This document shows, in pieces, positions 1 through 7,419 of a stretch of 8,494 nt of DNA. Location: assembly GCA_007119835.1 (NCBI GenBank), contig SKOX01000295.1:1-8494 (forward strand), given 5' to 3'. The DNA comes from Paracoccaceae bacterium (GTDB lineage: Bacteria; Pseudomonadota; Alphaproteobacteria; Rhodobacterales; Rhodobacteraceae). A model generated the notes under the pieces. It was not told the DNA's origin. It did not search any database and saw only the letters and a program-made list of their open reading frames with translations. The number at the start of each line of letters is the position of its first letter. The stretch's first letter is position 1. The position numbers and the translations under genes were made by a program.

Positions 1-380
1 AGCGACGACCGCCAGATACGGATGCCATCAAAGGAGCCCTGAACGAGATTGCCGAATGGCTGGTGGCGTTCCACGGCGAGCGCATCGCTGCCGTGTCGCT
101 CACCCTTGAGGGCTTTTACAGCCCGGGCGAGGAGTACTGGGGCATTGTGCCCTCCATTGCACGCGGAGCTGGTGAGACCCGCCAGACACTCCCTTCTCAC
201 CGTGTTCGGGCTCTCTCGGAAGACGTTTTCATCAGAATATTTCCCGAGACCCAATTCACAAAGACCTCCTCCCGAGATGTGCGCGATATTGCGCGCTCAC
301 AATTGATTCAGGCGAGTGCTGTGTCGGCTCATCGCCGCCTCGTGCTGCTGTCCCGCTTTGGCCATCCGCCTGAGCGTTAG
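1..380 (+). CDS. Hypothetical protein, C-terminal part only (5' end outside window)
   Basis: I do not recognise this gene. The reading frame is open from base 3 to the TAG at 378-380, so the real start probably lies left of the window. A GTG at 63 is an internal alternative that would give 105 residues, but the frame upstream of it reads sensibly (IKGALNEIAEWLVAFHGE). The visible part is soluble, with mixed charges and no membrane segment. It looks helical at first, then has an aromatic stretch (EGFYSPGEEYWGIVP) and a basic C-terminus (SAHRRLVLLSRFGHPPER). Codon third positions are GC-rich in the first half, which supports real coding, and less so near the end. It converges with the TRAP operon and shows no functional link to it. 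Function unknown; a decayed gene is also possible. Confidence 0.45.
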   Translation, partial: RRPPDTDAIKGALNEIAEWLVAFHGERIAAVSLTLEGFYSPGEEYWGIVPSIARGAGETRQTLPSHRVRALSEDVFIRIFPETQFTKTSSRDVRDIARSQLIQASAVSAHRRLVLLSRFGHPPER

Positions 381-645
381 GGGTTTAGCCGGCACCGCTC
401 GTGATGGAACGGGGCCGCCCCCCCCCTTCAGGTAGGCCTTGTTGGACCCGGCCCCCTGTTACGGGCCTCCCGCATCGACACGCTCGGCCCGGAGCGGTCA
501 TTGGATCGGCATTCTGCTCACGCAGTGCAACATCCCGATGCTGCCATTCAGCGCAGCGGTTTCCAACGACTTCCGTGGTGGCGGCATACTAATGCTCGGT
601 AAGCTCAGGCGTCTCAAGTGCCCCGACGAACACACAAGCCTCAAG
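381..645. other. Convergent intergenic region without a supportable gene
   Basis: This stretch separates the 3' end of the left-edge gene from the 3' end of the TRAP large permease gene. Short open frames exist on both strands, but none has a credible ribosome site or a recognisable protein. It contains a run of nine C at 418-426. I could not find a strong hairpin followed by a T run on either strand, so no intrinsic terminator is called for either converging gene. Termination may be Rho-dependent. Confidence 0.5.
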
Positions 646-1974
646 TCAAAGGAGCCCCAGCGCCAAGAACGGAAAGAAGGCTACTGCAACCAGTGTAGCC
701 ACCATCACGAGGATGAATGGCAGTGTCCCGAGAAAGATCGACTCTACAGACGTCTGTCGGTCTCCGAGCGACGTGTGCACCGTGAAGACGGAAATGCCGA
801 ATGGCGGCGTCAGCAAGCCGATCTCCACCGCGATGACCGTGACGATACCAAAATGGATCAGGTTGAACCCCATCGACTGGGCAATGGGTGCCGCGATCGG
901 CACCATGATGAGCAGGATAGAGGTTGAATCGAGGATCATCCCCATGAGGAGCACAATCCCGGCGTAAAGGAACAAGAAGCCATAGGGCCCGAGGCCGCTG
1001 TCGCGCACGAGGCTTCCGATTGCGACCGGGATGCCCGCGGTTGACAGCATCCGGCTGTAGAAGCCCGCTGCTATGAGAAGGATCAGGATACTGACCGAGA
1101 CCTCGCCCGTCTGCCTCAGCACCTGCCACATCTTCGCTCGATCGAGTCGGCGCTTGGCAACTGCGATGCAGAGCGCGCCGAAGGCTCCTACACCACCCGC
1201 CTCGGTCGGCGTGAAAAACCCAGTGTAGAGTCCGCCGAGGACGAGGATCACAAGGATCACGATTGGGACCAGCTTGGCGAAAATCTCGCCCCAGGACAGC
1301 ACTCGCCTGGGTGCGTCGAGGCGCTGACGGCGCGCGAGTTCCACGTTCTGAAAGACGAAGCTCGGGTGCAGCAGGGCGAGCATCATAATGATTACGACGA
1401 AACCCAGGGCGAGCATCAGCCCCGGCATGACGCCCGCGATAAACATGCCTCCGATCGAGACCTCGGCCAAAACGCCATAGATGATGAGCAATATGCTCGG
1501 CGGGATCATCATGCCGAGCACCGAGCTCCCCGCCACAGTTCCTGCGGCGAAGGCAGACCGGTAACCGTGCCGCGCCATCTCTGGCACGGCAATGCGTGTG
1601 AAGACCGCTGCGGAGGCGATGGAGACGCCGGTCACGGCCGCGAACACCGTATTGGCGGCCACGGTGGCGACGCCGAGCCCGCCTACGACGCGCCGCAGCA
1701 GCGCTTCTGCCACCTCGAACGTGTCCTTGCCAATGTTCGAGATGCTGACGAGCAATCCCATCAATACGAAGAGCGGGATCGTGGCGAAGAGGTAGTCCGC
1801 GATCCCGCTGTTGGCCGAGATCGACAAGAGACGCATCGCAAGCTCGAAGTTGTCGCGGATAATCCACACCCCGACAAACCCGACGCCGAGCAGTGCAACC
1901 GCGATGTGAACACCCAGCAGGACCAGAACGACCAAGACGCCAATGAGAAGGAGGCCGATGCCGAGGGCGGTCAC
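646..1974 (-). CDS. dctM: TRAP transporter large permease subunit (DctM type)
   Basis: This is the ion-coupled transport subunit of a TRAP transporter, an inner-membrane protein that works with the small permease and the periplasmic binding protein. The 442-residue product is close to the usual size for the family. It is almost entirely hydrophobic, with roughly a dozen membrane segments. Family motifs are visible: IPLFVLMG (about 66-73), GMMIPPSILL (154-163), GFFTPTEAGGVGAF (252-265), DSTSILLIMVPI (349-360) and GLLTPPFGISVF (386-397). The start is the GTG at 1974-1972. It overlaps the TGA of the small permease gene by four bases and is preceded by a good ribosome site at 1981-1987. The frame stays open upstream to 2130, but that extension is hydrophilic and Arg-rich and overlaps dctQ, so it is rejected. 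The symbol is used at family level; the substrate is not known to be a dicarboxylate. It is the last gene of the run. Confidence 0.95.
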   Translation of the reverse strand: MTALGIGLLLIGVLVVLVLLGVHIAVALLGVGFVGVWIIRDNFELAMRLLSISANSGIADYLFATIPLFVLMGLLVSISNIGKDTFEVAEALLRRVVGGLGVATVAANTVFAAVTGVSIASAAVFTRIAVPEMARHGYRSAFAAGTVAGSSVLGMMIPPSILLIIYGVLAEVSIGGMFIAGVMPGLMLALGFVVIIMMLALLHPSFVFQNVELARRQRLDAPRRVLSWGEIFAKLVPIVILVILVLGGLYTGFFTPTEAGGVGAFGALCIAVAKRRLDRAKMWQVLRQTGEVSVSILILLIAAGFYSRMLSTAGIPVAIGSLVRDSGLGPYGFLFLYAGIVLLMGMILDSTSILLIMVPIAAPIAQSMGFNLIHFGIVTVIAVEIGLLTPPFGISVFTVHTSLGDRQTSVESIFLGTLPFILVMVATLVAVAFFPFLALGLL

Positions 1975-2537
1975 GGGCGGACCTCCCGCGTTGCCCCAAG
2001 GAGATGCCCGATCGCCAGGCCGAGATAAGCGAGCGCCGCACCGGAGGCCCCCACGAGGATCACGCCACGGAAGGGATAGGTCGGTATTGTCCAGACGCCG
2101 GGAACGCCAAAGAACTCGCCACGCCGCCATGAGGCGATAAAGTCTGGCCAGGTTGCGTAGGCGATCGCGGCGAAGACGAGCGCGCCCGCCAGGGAGAACA
2201 GGACGCTCATAATCCGCATGATGAGCGGCGCGCGCCGCGCAATGATGCGCGTAAGAAAGTCGGCCCGCGTCATTCGGCCAGACATGATGGCGGCCGTTAT
2301 TTGGAGGAAGACGATTGCGACGACGGATCGCCCGGCGACTTCAGCGACGCCGGTGATCGGGCTGTCGAAGAAGTTGCGGCCGAGCACGTCGGCGACGATC
2401 ACGAACATCAGCACCAAGATCCAGATCGTCCCGATCGCCGCGAGGATGTGGGCCAGCACTGAAAAGCCTCGGACTACCGGCCCGCGATCCTCGGGCGCCG
2501 GATCGTCCTCCGGCTCTTGGGAAGGCTCGATCACCAT
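1971..2537 (-). CDS. dctQ: TRAP transporter small permease subunit (DctQ type)
   Basis: This is the small membrane subunit that pairs with DctM in a TRAP transporter. The 188-residue product begins with an acidic, proline-rich cytoplasmic stretch (residues 2-19, with EPEDDPAPED), which is longer than many DctQ N-termini. Four hydrophobic helices follow at about 27-52, 66-84, 106-128 and 157-178. The conserved DctQ segment after the first helix is clear: ADVLGRNFFDSPITGVAEVAG around residues 49-69. The ATG at 2537-2535 has only a weak Shine-Dalgarno (an AGAG about ten bases upstream), in contrast to the strong sites of its neighbours. Together with the hairpin in the gap before it, this suggests lower expression than the binding protein. 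The 3' end overlaps the dctM start by four bases (GTGA). Confidence 0.93.
   Translation of the reverse strand: MVIEPSQEPEDDPAPEDRGPVVRGFSVLAHILAAIGTIWILVLMFVIVADVLGRNFFDSPITGVAEVAGRSVVAIVFLQITAAIMSGRMTRADFLTRIIARRAPLIMRIMSVLFSLAGALVFAAIAYATWPDFIASWRRGEFFGVPGVWTIPTYPFRGVILVGASGAALAYLGLAIGHLLGATREVRP
1981..1987 (-). promoter_or_regulatory. Ribosome binding site that fixes the GTG start of dctM
   Basis: The minus strand reads GGGAGGT six bases before the GTG at 1974, inside the last codons of dctQ. It supports the overlapping GTG start over the upstream start at 2130. Confidence 0.75.
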
Positions 2538-2559
2538 TTCGCGTGGCTCTATGTGATGG

Positions 2560-2587
2560 CCGGCGGCGGGCGAGATCCCGCCGCCGG
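2560..2587 (-). repeat. GC-rich intercistronic hairpin between dctP and dctQ
   Basis: A perfect inverted repeat has arms at 2560-2570 (CCGGCGGCGGG) and 2577-2587, giving an 11-bp stem with a six-base loop. It fills much of the 58-base gap between the stop of the binding-protein gene (2596) and the start of the small permease gene (2537). No T run follows on the minus strand, so it is not a standard intrinsic terminator. Such hairpins behind binding-protein genes are known to protect the upstream mRNA 3' end or to attenuate downstream expression, which gives more binding protein than membrane components. That role here is inferred. Confidence 0.8.
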
Positions 2588-2595
2588 ACCGCTCC

Positions 2596-3660
2596 TCAGC
2601 GGACCGCCTCGTCCCACTCGCGAAGCGGCGTCACGCCGCGCTCGCGGAGTTCGTCAAAATAAGCCCGGAGCACGACAGCGGCCGGCTCGCCCCCGAGGTC
2701 AAGCCAAGCGTCGACGATGTTCGGCATGTTGTCGACCCAGGCCTGCTTTTCCTCCTCCGGCAGCTCGCGGATCTCGAGACCCTCCTCCTGCATGTTTTGA
2801 AGCGCTGTTTCTGCCATCTCGGTGACGTGGGTACCATGGCGCCTTGAGGTCTCGCGTCCGGCCTCGCGGAAGGCCTGCTGGACCTCCTCAGGAAGCCTGT
2901 CGAAAAAGTTGAGGTTGGCCGCCACGCCACCAAAATACATCGCGCCAATGTCGACCCGCGTCAGATGGGGCGCCACCTCATGAATGCGCGCAGGATAGAT
3001 CCCGCTCGCGAAGGAAAGTGCACCTTCCGAAACGCCGGTCTGAATATCGGTGTAATAGGTCGTGAGCCCGCCCTCGAGAGGAGTCGCGCGAGTTCCCTGC
3101 AGCCAGTTTGCCGAGGTGCCCGGAGCGTTGATCCGACGGTTCCGGAGGTCGGCGAGGGCGTTCATCTCAAAGTTGCCGTAGACATCGTAGCTGTCGGTGA
3201 TCAGCGATGACAAGTGGATCATGTTCTGCTCAGCCCAGCTGTCGCGCAGCTCCGGCAGTTCCTCGGTCAACTTGTCGAAGATCTCGATCAGCATTTCGTG
3301 GTCGGAGGTGGCGAAGGGCGTATAATAGGTCACGTTCTGGAGTGGCATGTCTGACACCTCCCAGACCGTGCCCACCATGCCGACATCGACGATGCCGTCC
3401 CGCACCGCTTCGCGGGTGTCGGTGAAGCGATAGAGCGTACCGCCGTAATGCTCGAGCCAGTTAATCTGGTAGTTGCCGCCCGCGTCCTCGAGGATGCGGT
3501 CGACCTCGGGCTGGAAGACGTTCTTCATTGCCCAGGCCCAGATGTTCTGTTCTGGATGGCTCGAGCCGATGTTGACGGTGATCGTCTCCTGAGCCAAGGC
3601 TGATCCAGCCACGAGACAGGTTGCGAACGCGGTTCCGAGCAACGTCCTTCTAAGTTTCAT
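2596..3660 (-). CDS. dctP: TRAP transporter substrate-binding protein (DctP type), periplasmic
   Basis: This protein captures the substrate in the periplasm and delivers it to the DctQM permease. With the ATG at 3660 the product has 354 residues. A classic signal peptide is visible: MKLRR, a hydrophobic core, then SALA with cleavage expected before QETITV (around residue 23/24). Family features include the N-terminal strand and helix (VNIGSSHPEQNIWAWAMKNVF), the LRNRRINAPGT segment (172-182), TDIQTGVSEGAL (204-215) and NFFDRLPEEVQQAFREAG (251-268). Odd point: in the LRNRRINAPG segment, where the family usually reads K-I-R-x-P with a carboxylate-binding Arg, Asn178 stands in that place by manual alignment. 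A GTG at 3693 is in frame and overlaps the upstream stop, giving 11 extra residues, but the ATG fits the signal peptide and the ribosome site better. The symbol is family-level; the ligand is unknown. Confidence 0.93.
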   Translation of the reverse strand: MKLRRTLLGTAFATCLVAGSALAQETITVNIGSSHPEQNIWAWAMKNVFQPEVDRILEDAGGNYQINWLEHYGGTLYRFTDTREAVRDGIVDVGMVGTVWEVSDMPLQNVTYYTPFATSDHEMLIEIFDKLTEELPELRDSWAEQNMIHLSSLITDSYDVYGNFEMNALADLRNRRINAPGTSANWLQGTRATPLEGGLTTYYTDIQTGVSEGALSFASGIYPARIHEVAPHLTRVDIGAMYFGGVAANLNFFDRLPEEVQQAFREAGRETSRRHGTHVTEMAETALQNMQEEGLEIRELPEEEKQAWVDNMPNIVDAWLDLGGEPAAVVLRAYFDELRERGVTPLREWDEAVR

Positions 3661-3670
3661 CTTTCTGGTT

Positions 3671-3676
3671 CCTCCC
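3671..3676 (-). promoter_or_regulatory. Ribosome binding site that supports the ATG start of dctP
   Basis: The minus strand reads GGGAGG ten bases before the ATG at 3660. The same stretch lies inside the alternative reading from the GTG at 3693. The signal peptide starting at the ATG favours this site. Confidence 0.6.
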
Positions 3677-3689
3677 ATCGTCTTCTTGT

Positions 3690-6071
3690 TCACTTGGTAA
3701 GCTTCCCCAGCGCCCTGAGCACGCGCTCGGGCGTGAAGGGCATCTCGGTCAGGCGCGCCCCGAGCGGGCGCAGCGCGTCGTTGATGCCGTTCATCACGGC
3801 ACCAGGCGCGCCGGCCGTCCCGGCCTCGCCCGCCCCCTTGGCGCCGAGCGCAGACTCGGCGGTCGGCGTCTCGACATGGCCCACGACCATGTCGGGCATC
3901 TCAGCCGCCATCGGCACGAGGTAGTCGGCCATGTTGGCGTTCAGGAGCTGACCGTCACCGTCGTAGAGGCATTCTTCGTAGAGCGCGCCGCCGATCCCTT
4001 GGACGATACCGCCGCGAATTTGCTCGTCGACGAGCATCGGGTTAATGATGCGGCCGCAATCTTCAACGCACCAGTGCTTGAGGAGCTTAACGAAGCCCGT
4101 CTCGACATCGACCTCCAGCCAGCTCGCCTGCACGCCGTTGGTAAAGGCGAAGGCGTATTCGCTGGTGATGTAGTGACGCGTCGCGACCATCTCGCGCGAC
4201 AGCTCCCGCGGGAGCGTGTCGCCGCGAAAGTAGACGATGCGGCCGAGCTCGGCGAGATCCATGCGCTCGATCCCGCCGTTGCTGTCGACAATCCTTCCGG
4301 CCCTGATGTCGAGCGTGTCGGCCTTCGCCTGCAGCATGGCGCCAGCCACCTCAAGGATGTTAGCGCGGAGCGCGAGGCCCGCTTGGAGCGCCGCTTCTCC
4401 GCCAATGCCTGCGCCGCGTGAGGCCCAGGTGCCGCCGCCATAGGGGGTGGTCTGGGTGTCGCCGGTGATGATGCGAACTTCGCCTACCTCAACCCCAACC
4501 GCTTCCGCCACGATCTGTGCGAGGATGGCCTCCGTGCCCTGGCCCTGCTCCGTGACGCCCGAGAGGGCGACGACGCTGCCGTCGGGATCCATGCGAACCG
4601 TGCATCCGTCCTGCGCCGAGATCCGGGCGCCGCCGATGCCGTACATGAAGGGGCTTGGATTGGTCAGCTCAATGAAGCTCGCAATGCCAATGCCACGGTA
4701 GACGCCCCGCTCGCGGAGTTGCGCCTGCTCCGCCCTCAGACCCTTGTAATCCATGAGCGCGACCAGCTTCTCGAGGGAACGGTGGTGCGACAGCGCCTCG
4801 AACTTCATGCCCGCTGCAGAGGTGTAGGGGTAGGCGTCGTCAGCGATGAGGTTTCGCCTTCGCATCTCGACCGGGTCGAGACCGACCTTCTCCGCAGCCA
4901 TGTCAACGAGCCCCTCGGTCACCGCGCAGGCGATCGGGTGACCGACGGCACGGTACTGGCAGGTCGGCGTCTTGTTCTGTAGCACCACCGTCGTCTGGGC
5001 GCGATAGGTCTGGAAGTCGTACGGCCCGCCACAGAGGTTCACAACTTGGTTGCCCTCGATCGCGCTCGTCCGCGGATAGACGGAATAGGGGCCGATCCCG
5101 GTCAGGTCGTCTATGTCGATCGCGAGGATCTTGCCGTTTTCGTCCACCGCGATCCGTCCCGTGATCCGGTGATCGCGCGCGTGTATGTCAGTCGCAAAAG
5201 ACTCGGTTCGATCGGCAATGAACTTGATCGGCCGGCCCATGACCCTTGCGATGGCCGCGGTCGCCACCTCGTCGGGATAGACATGCACCTTGATCCCGTA
5301 GGAGCCACCGACATCGCCGCAGATGACCCGCACCCGGCTCTCGGGCAGGTCGAGATGCTTGGCGAGCACAGACTGCATCATGTGCGGCGCTTGGGTCGAG
5401 TGGTAAACCGTGAGCTGGCGCTCGCCGGGGTTCCATTCGGCGAGGATCGAGCGCGGCTCAAGGCAGACACCAGTGTGCCGACCCGTTCGGAAAGTAGCCT
5501 CGACGACATGCGACGCGGCGGAAAAGATCGCGTCGACATCGCCCTTCTCATGCAGGCGCTGGAAGGTGAGATTGTCCCCCAGGTCAGGATGGATTAGCGG
5601 TGTCGCCGGGTCGAGCGCCGTCTCCATGTCAACAACCGCAGGAAGCACCTCGTAATCGACGTCCACGAGCGCCGCCCCGTCCTCGGCAGCGGCGCGAGTC
5701 TCGGCTACGACGGCGGCCACTGGCTCGCCGGTCCAGGTCGCCCGCTCCACAGCGATGGGGTGCTGCGGCGCAGACTTTATTCCCTTAAGATGCGCGAGCA
5801 CGGCGACCCAAGGCGAGCAGACGTCGCAGAGATCCGCCCCGGTGAATACACGGCGCACTCCCTTCGCACTCTGCGCTTCGTCCGTGGCGATGCGCAAGAT
5901 CCGGGCATGGGCATGTGGGGAGCGGACAAAGGCCACGTGCAGCATCCGGGGGAGCACGATGTCGTCGACATAGCGGCCGCGGCCTTCCACAAGGCGTGCC
6001 GCGTTCGGTCGCGGCACGGAGCGGCCGATATAGCTGTTTGGGCGGTCTGGATTGCCCCAGTCGAGCCTCAT
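3690..6071 (-). CDS. Molybdopterin-binding (large) subunit of a xanthine dehydrogenase/CO dehydrogenase-family hydroxylase
   Basis: This is the catalytic subunit, which holds the molybdenum cofactor and hydroxylates a C-H bond or oxidises an aldehyde-like carbon using water. Its 793 residues match the family length. It opens with the typical YIGRSVPRPNAARLVEGRGRYVDDI segment (14-38). Further motifs are HSTQAPH (224-230), GGSYGIK (255-261), QYRAVGHPIA (372-381), EQGQGTEAILAQIVAE (508-523) and the C-terminal GAKGAGEAG (743-751) with the catalytic Glu749. Gln227, Arg374 and Glu749 appear to match the conserved molybdenum-site residues. The loop at 372-378 is not AYRCSFR, so this is not a form I CO dehydrogenase. 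By manual alignment the purine-contacting Glu and Arg of xanthine dehydrogenase are Val262 and Gln342. The substrate is unknown. No signal peptide is visible, so the enzyme is cytoplasmic. The start overlaps the preceding gene by four bases (ATGA) behind AGGAGG at about 6079-6084. Confidence 0.95.
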   Translation of the reverse strand: MRLDWGNPDRPNSYIGRSVPRPNAARLVEGRGRYVDDIVLPRMLHVAFVRSPHAHARILRIATDEAQSAKGVRRVFTGADLCDVCSPWVAVLAHLKGIKSAPQHPIAVERATWTGEPVAAVVAETRAAAEDGAALVDVDYEVLPAVVDMETALDPATPLIHPDLGDNLTFQRLHEKGDVDAIFSAASHVVEATFRTGRHTGVCLEPRSILAEWNPGERQLTVYHSTQAPHMMQSVLAKHLDLPESRVRVICGDVGGSYGIKVHVYPDEVATAAIARVMGRPIKFIADRTESFATDIHARDHRITGRIAVDENGKILAIDIDDLTGIGPYSVYPRTSAIEGNQVVNLCGGPYDFQTYRAQTTVVLQNKTPTCQYRAVGHPIACAVTEGLVDMAAEKVGLDPVEMRRRNLIADDAYPYTSAAGMKFEALSHHRSLEKLVALMDYKGLRAEQAQLRERGVYRGIGIASFIELTNPSPFMYGIGGARISAQDGCTVRMDPDGSVVALSGVTEQGQGTEAILAQIVAEAVGVEVGEVRIITGDTQTTPYGGGTWASRGAGIGGEAALQAGLALRANILEVAGAMLQAKADTLDIRAGRIVDSNGGIERMDLAELGRIVYFRGDTLPRELSREMVATRHYITSEYAFAFTNGVQASWLEVDVETGFVKLLKHWCVEDCGRIINPMLVDEQIRGGIVQGIGGALYEECLYDGDGQLLNANMADYLVPMAAEMPDMVVGHVETPTAESALGAKGAGEAGTAGAPGAVMNGINDALRPLGARLTEMPFTPERVLRALGKLTK

Positions 6072-6568
6072 CGCGCCCCCTCCTGGTCACTGGTCACCTG
6101 CTCGATTGCGTCGATGATCGCTTCGTAGCCTGTGCATCTGCAGTAGTTGCCGGACATATGCTCCCGGATCTCCTCACGGCTCGGGCGGCCGCCTCGCTCC
6201 ACGAGTTCGGCGGCGGCGAACAGCATCCCCGGCGTGCAGAACCCGCACTGAAGGGCGTTCCGCTGGACGAAGGCGTCCTGCAGCGCGCGCATCTCGCCTG
6301 TCTCTGAGACACCCTCGACCGTCCAGACCTCGGCGCCGTCGAGTTGAGCTGTCAGCACCAAGCACCCGCGAACGATCTCGCCGTTTACCCGGATGGTACA
6401 CGCCCCGCAGACGCCGTGCTCGCAGCCGGCGTGAGAGCCGGTGAGCCCGAGATCCAGCCTCAGGAAGTCGACCAAATGCTTGCCCGCGTCTACTCGCGCC
6501 TCCACCGGCTCACCGTTGACGGTCAGGGCGACCTCCACCTGCCGGCGGAACATGCCTTCGGCGTTCAT
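6068..6568 (-). CDS. [2Fe-2S] iron-sulfur (small) subunit of the molybdenum hydroxylase
   Basis: This subunit carries two [2Fe-2S] clusters that pass electrons from the molybdenum centre to the FAD subunit. The 166 residues match the usual size. All eight cluster cysteines are present. The plant-ferredoxin-type N-terminal domain has Cys49, Cys54, Cys57 and Cys69 (in HAGCEHGVCGACTI and RGCLV). The helical C-terminal domain has Cys108, Cys111, Cys143 and Cys145 (in LQCGFCTPG and GNYCRCTGY). Gln107 in the LQCGFC motif is also in the expected place. There is no twin-arginine signal, so it is cytoplasmic. The ATG at 6568 overlaps the stop of the FAD subunit gene (ATGA) and has a strong GGGAGGA site at 6574-6580. 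A second Met at residue 6 is a less likely start. Confidence 0.97.
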   Translation of the reverse strand: MNAEGMFRRQVEVALTVNGEPVEARVDAGKHLVDFLRLDLGLTGSHAGCEHGVCGACTIRVNGEIVRGCLVLTAQLDGAEVWTVEGVSETGEMRALQDAFVQRNALQCGFCTPGMLFAAAELVERGGRPSREEIREHMSGNYCRCTGYEAIIDAIEQVTSDQEGAR

Positions 6569-7419
6569 GTAGATCCTCCCTCTGCGCGGGCCCGCGCCAC
6601 CGCACGCCGCAACAGGACTCCAGCCAGATGTAGACGGTACTCTGCCGAGGCGTGGAGGTCAGACGGCGGATCGAGATCCTGCGCGAGCGCCGCGACTGCT
6701 GCGTCGAGATCCCCCGCCTCGAGCGCCGACATTGCCCCTCGCGCCAGCACCGGCACCGCGCCGAGCCCGAAGTATGCGATCCGTGAGCGCGCGAGGGCGT
6801 GACCCTCTACGTCAGCCCGGAGCACGAGGCCCACCATCGCATAGTCTCCGGAGCGCCGCGCGAGCTCAAGCACGACCTGCCGCTCCAAGGGGCCAGCTTT
6901 CGGCACCTCAACGGCCTCGATCATCTCGTCCTCCGCGAGCGCAGTCTGAAACAGGCCCTCAAAAAAGCTTTCGGCCGGGATGCGCCGGCGGTCGTCGGCG
7001 GAGCGCGCCACGATGTCGGCCTCGAGCGCGACCATGCAGGCGGGCAATTCGGCCGCCGGGTCGGCATAAGCGAGCGATCCACCGAGCGTCCCGCGGGTGC
7101 GAATCGCGGCGTGCGCGATCAGGACCGCCGCCTCGGCAAGCGCGGGCGCCGACGACGCCACGAGTGGCGCGGTCTCGAGGGTGCGGTGGCGCGTCAGGGC
7201 GCCGACACGGATGCGGTCGCCCTCATCCGATACTCCCTCGAGCTCGGTCAGCCCGTTGATGTCGATAAGGTTCGTCTCGTCGGCCAGCCTCAGGTTCAGC
7301 GAGGCAACGAGGCTTTGGCCGCCGGCAAGGAGCTGAGCCGAACCGGCTGCACTCCGAAGCGCGCCGAGCGCCGCCTCGACGCTGTCGGCGCGCCAATATC
7401 CGACGCGGGTCGCCTTCAT
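6565..7419 (-). CDS. FAD-binding (medium) subunit of the molybdenum hydroxylase
   Basis: This subunit binds FAD and hands electrons from the iron-sulfur clusters to an acceptor. The 284 residues are typical of CoxM/CutM-like proteins. Visible motifs are LAGGQSLVASLNLR (31-44) for the FAD pyrophosphate and IRTRGTLGGSLAYADPAAELP (106-126), the family's second FAD motif. The C-terminal CO dehydrogenase flavoprotein domain ends with AEYRLHLAGVLLRRAV (259-274). The ATG at 7419 follows a very strong ribosome site at 7427-7435 (GGGGGAGGA). It is the first gene of the six-gene run and faces the TetR gene across the shared intergenic region. The electron acceptor, NAD or a quinone/cytochrome chain, cannot be read from the sequence. 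Confidence 0.95.
   Translation of the reverse strand: MKATRVGYWRADSVEAALGALRSAAGSAQLLAGGQSLVASLNLRLADETNLIDINGLTELEGVSDEGDRIRVGALTRHRTLETAPLVASSAPALAEAAVLIAHAAIRTRGTLGGSLAYADPAAELPACMVALEADIVARSADDRRRIPAESFFEGLFQTALAEDEMIEAVEVPKAGPLERQVVLELARRSGDYAMVGLVLRADVEGHALARSRIAYFGLGAVPVLARGAMSALEAGDLDAAVAALAQDLDPPSDLHASAEYRLHLAGVLLRRAVARARAEGGST

Noticed and set aside
401..592. Short plus-strand open frames in the left intergenic region as a small gene
   Set aside because: No ribosome site, no hydrophobic segment or motif, and a C9 run near the start. They look like chance frames.
1366..2028. 220-residue plus-strand open frame antisense to dctM/dctQ
   Set aside because: Composition is dominated by His, Arg, Asp and Glu, as expected from antisense reading of membrane-protein codons. 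No motif is visible.
641..2041. 466-residue open frame on the minus strand, overlapping dctM in another frame
   Set aside because: The product is Arg-rich without family motifs or membrane segments, while the other frame is a clear 442-residue DctM with ribosome site. It is a shadow frame common in GC-rich DNA.
2560..2587. Intrinsic transcription terminator after dctP
   Set aside because: The stem is strong but no T run follows on the minus strand, and transcription must continue into dctQ and dctM to make a working transporter.
3690..7419. Annotation of the hydroxylase as aerobic CO dehydrogenase (coxMSL)
   Set aside because: Gene order fits, but the large subunit lacks the AYRCSFR loop with its copper-binding Cys, and no cox accessory genes are present.
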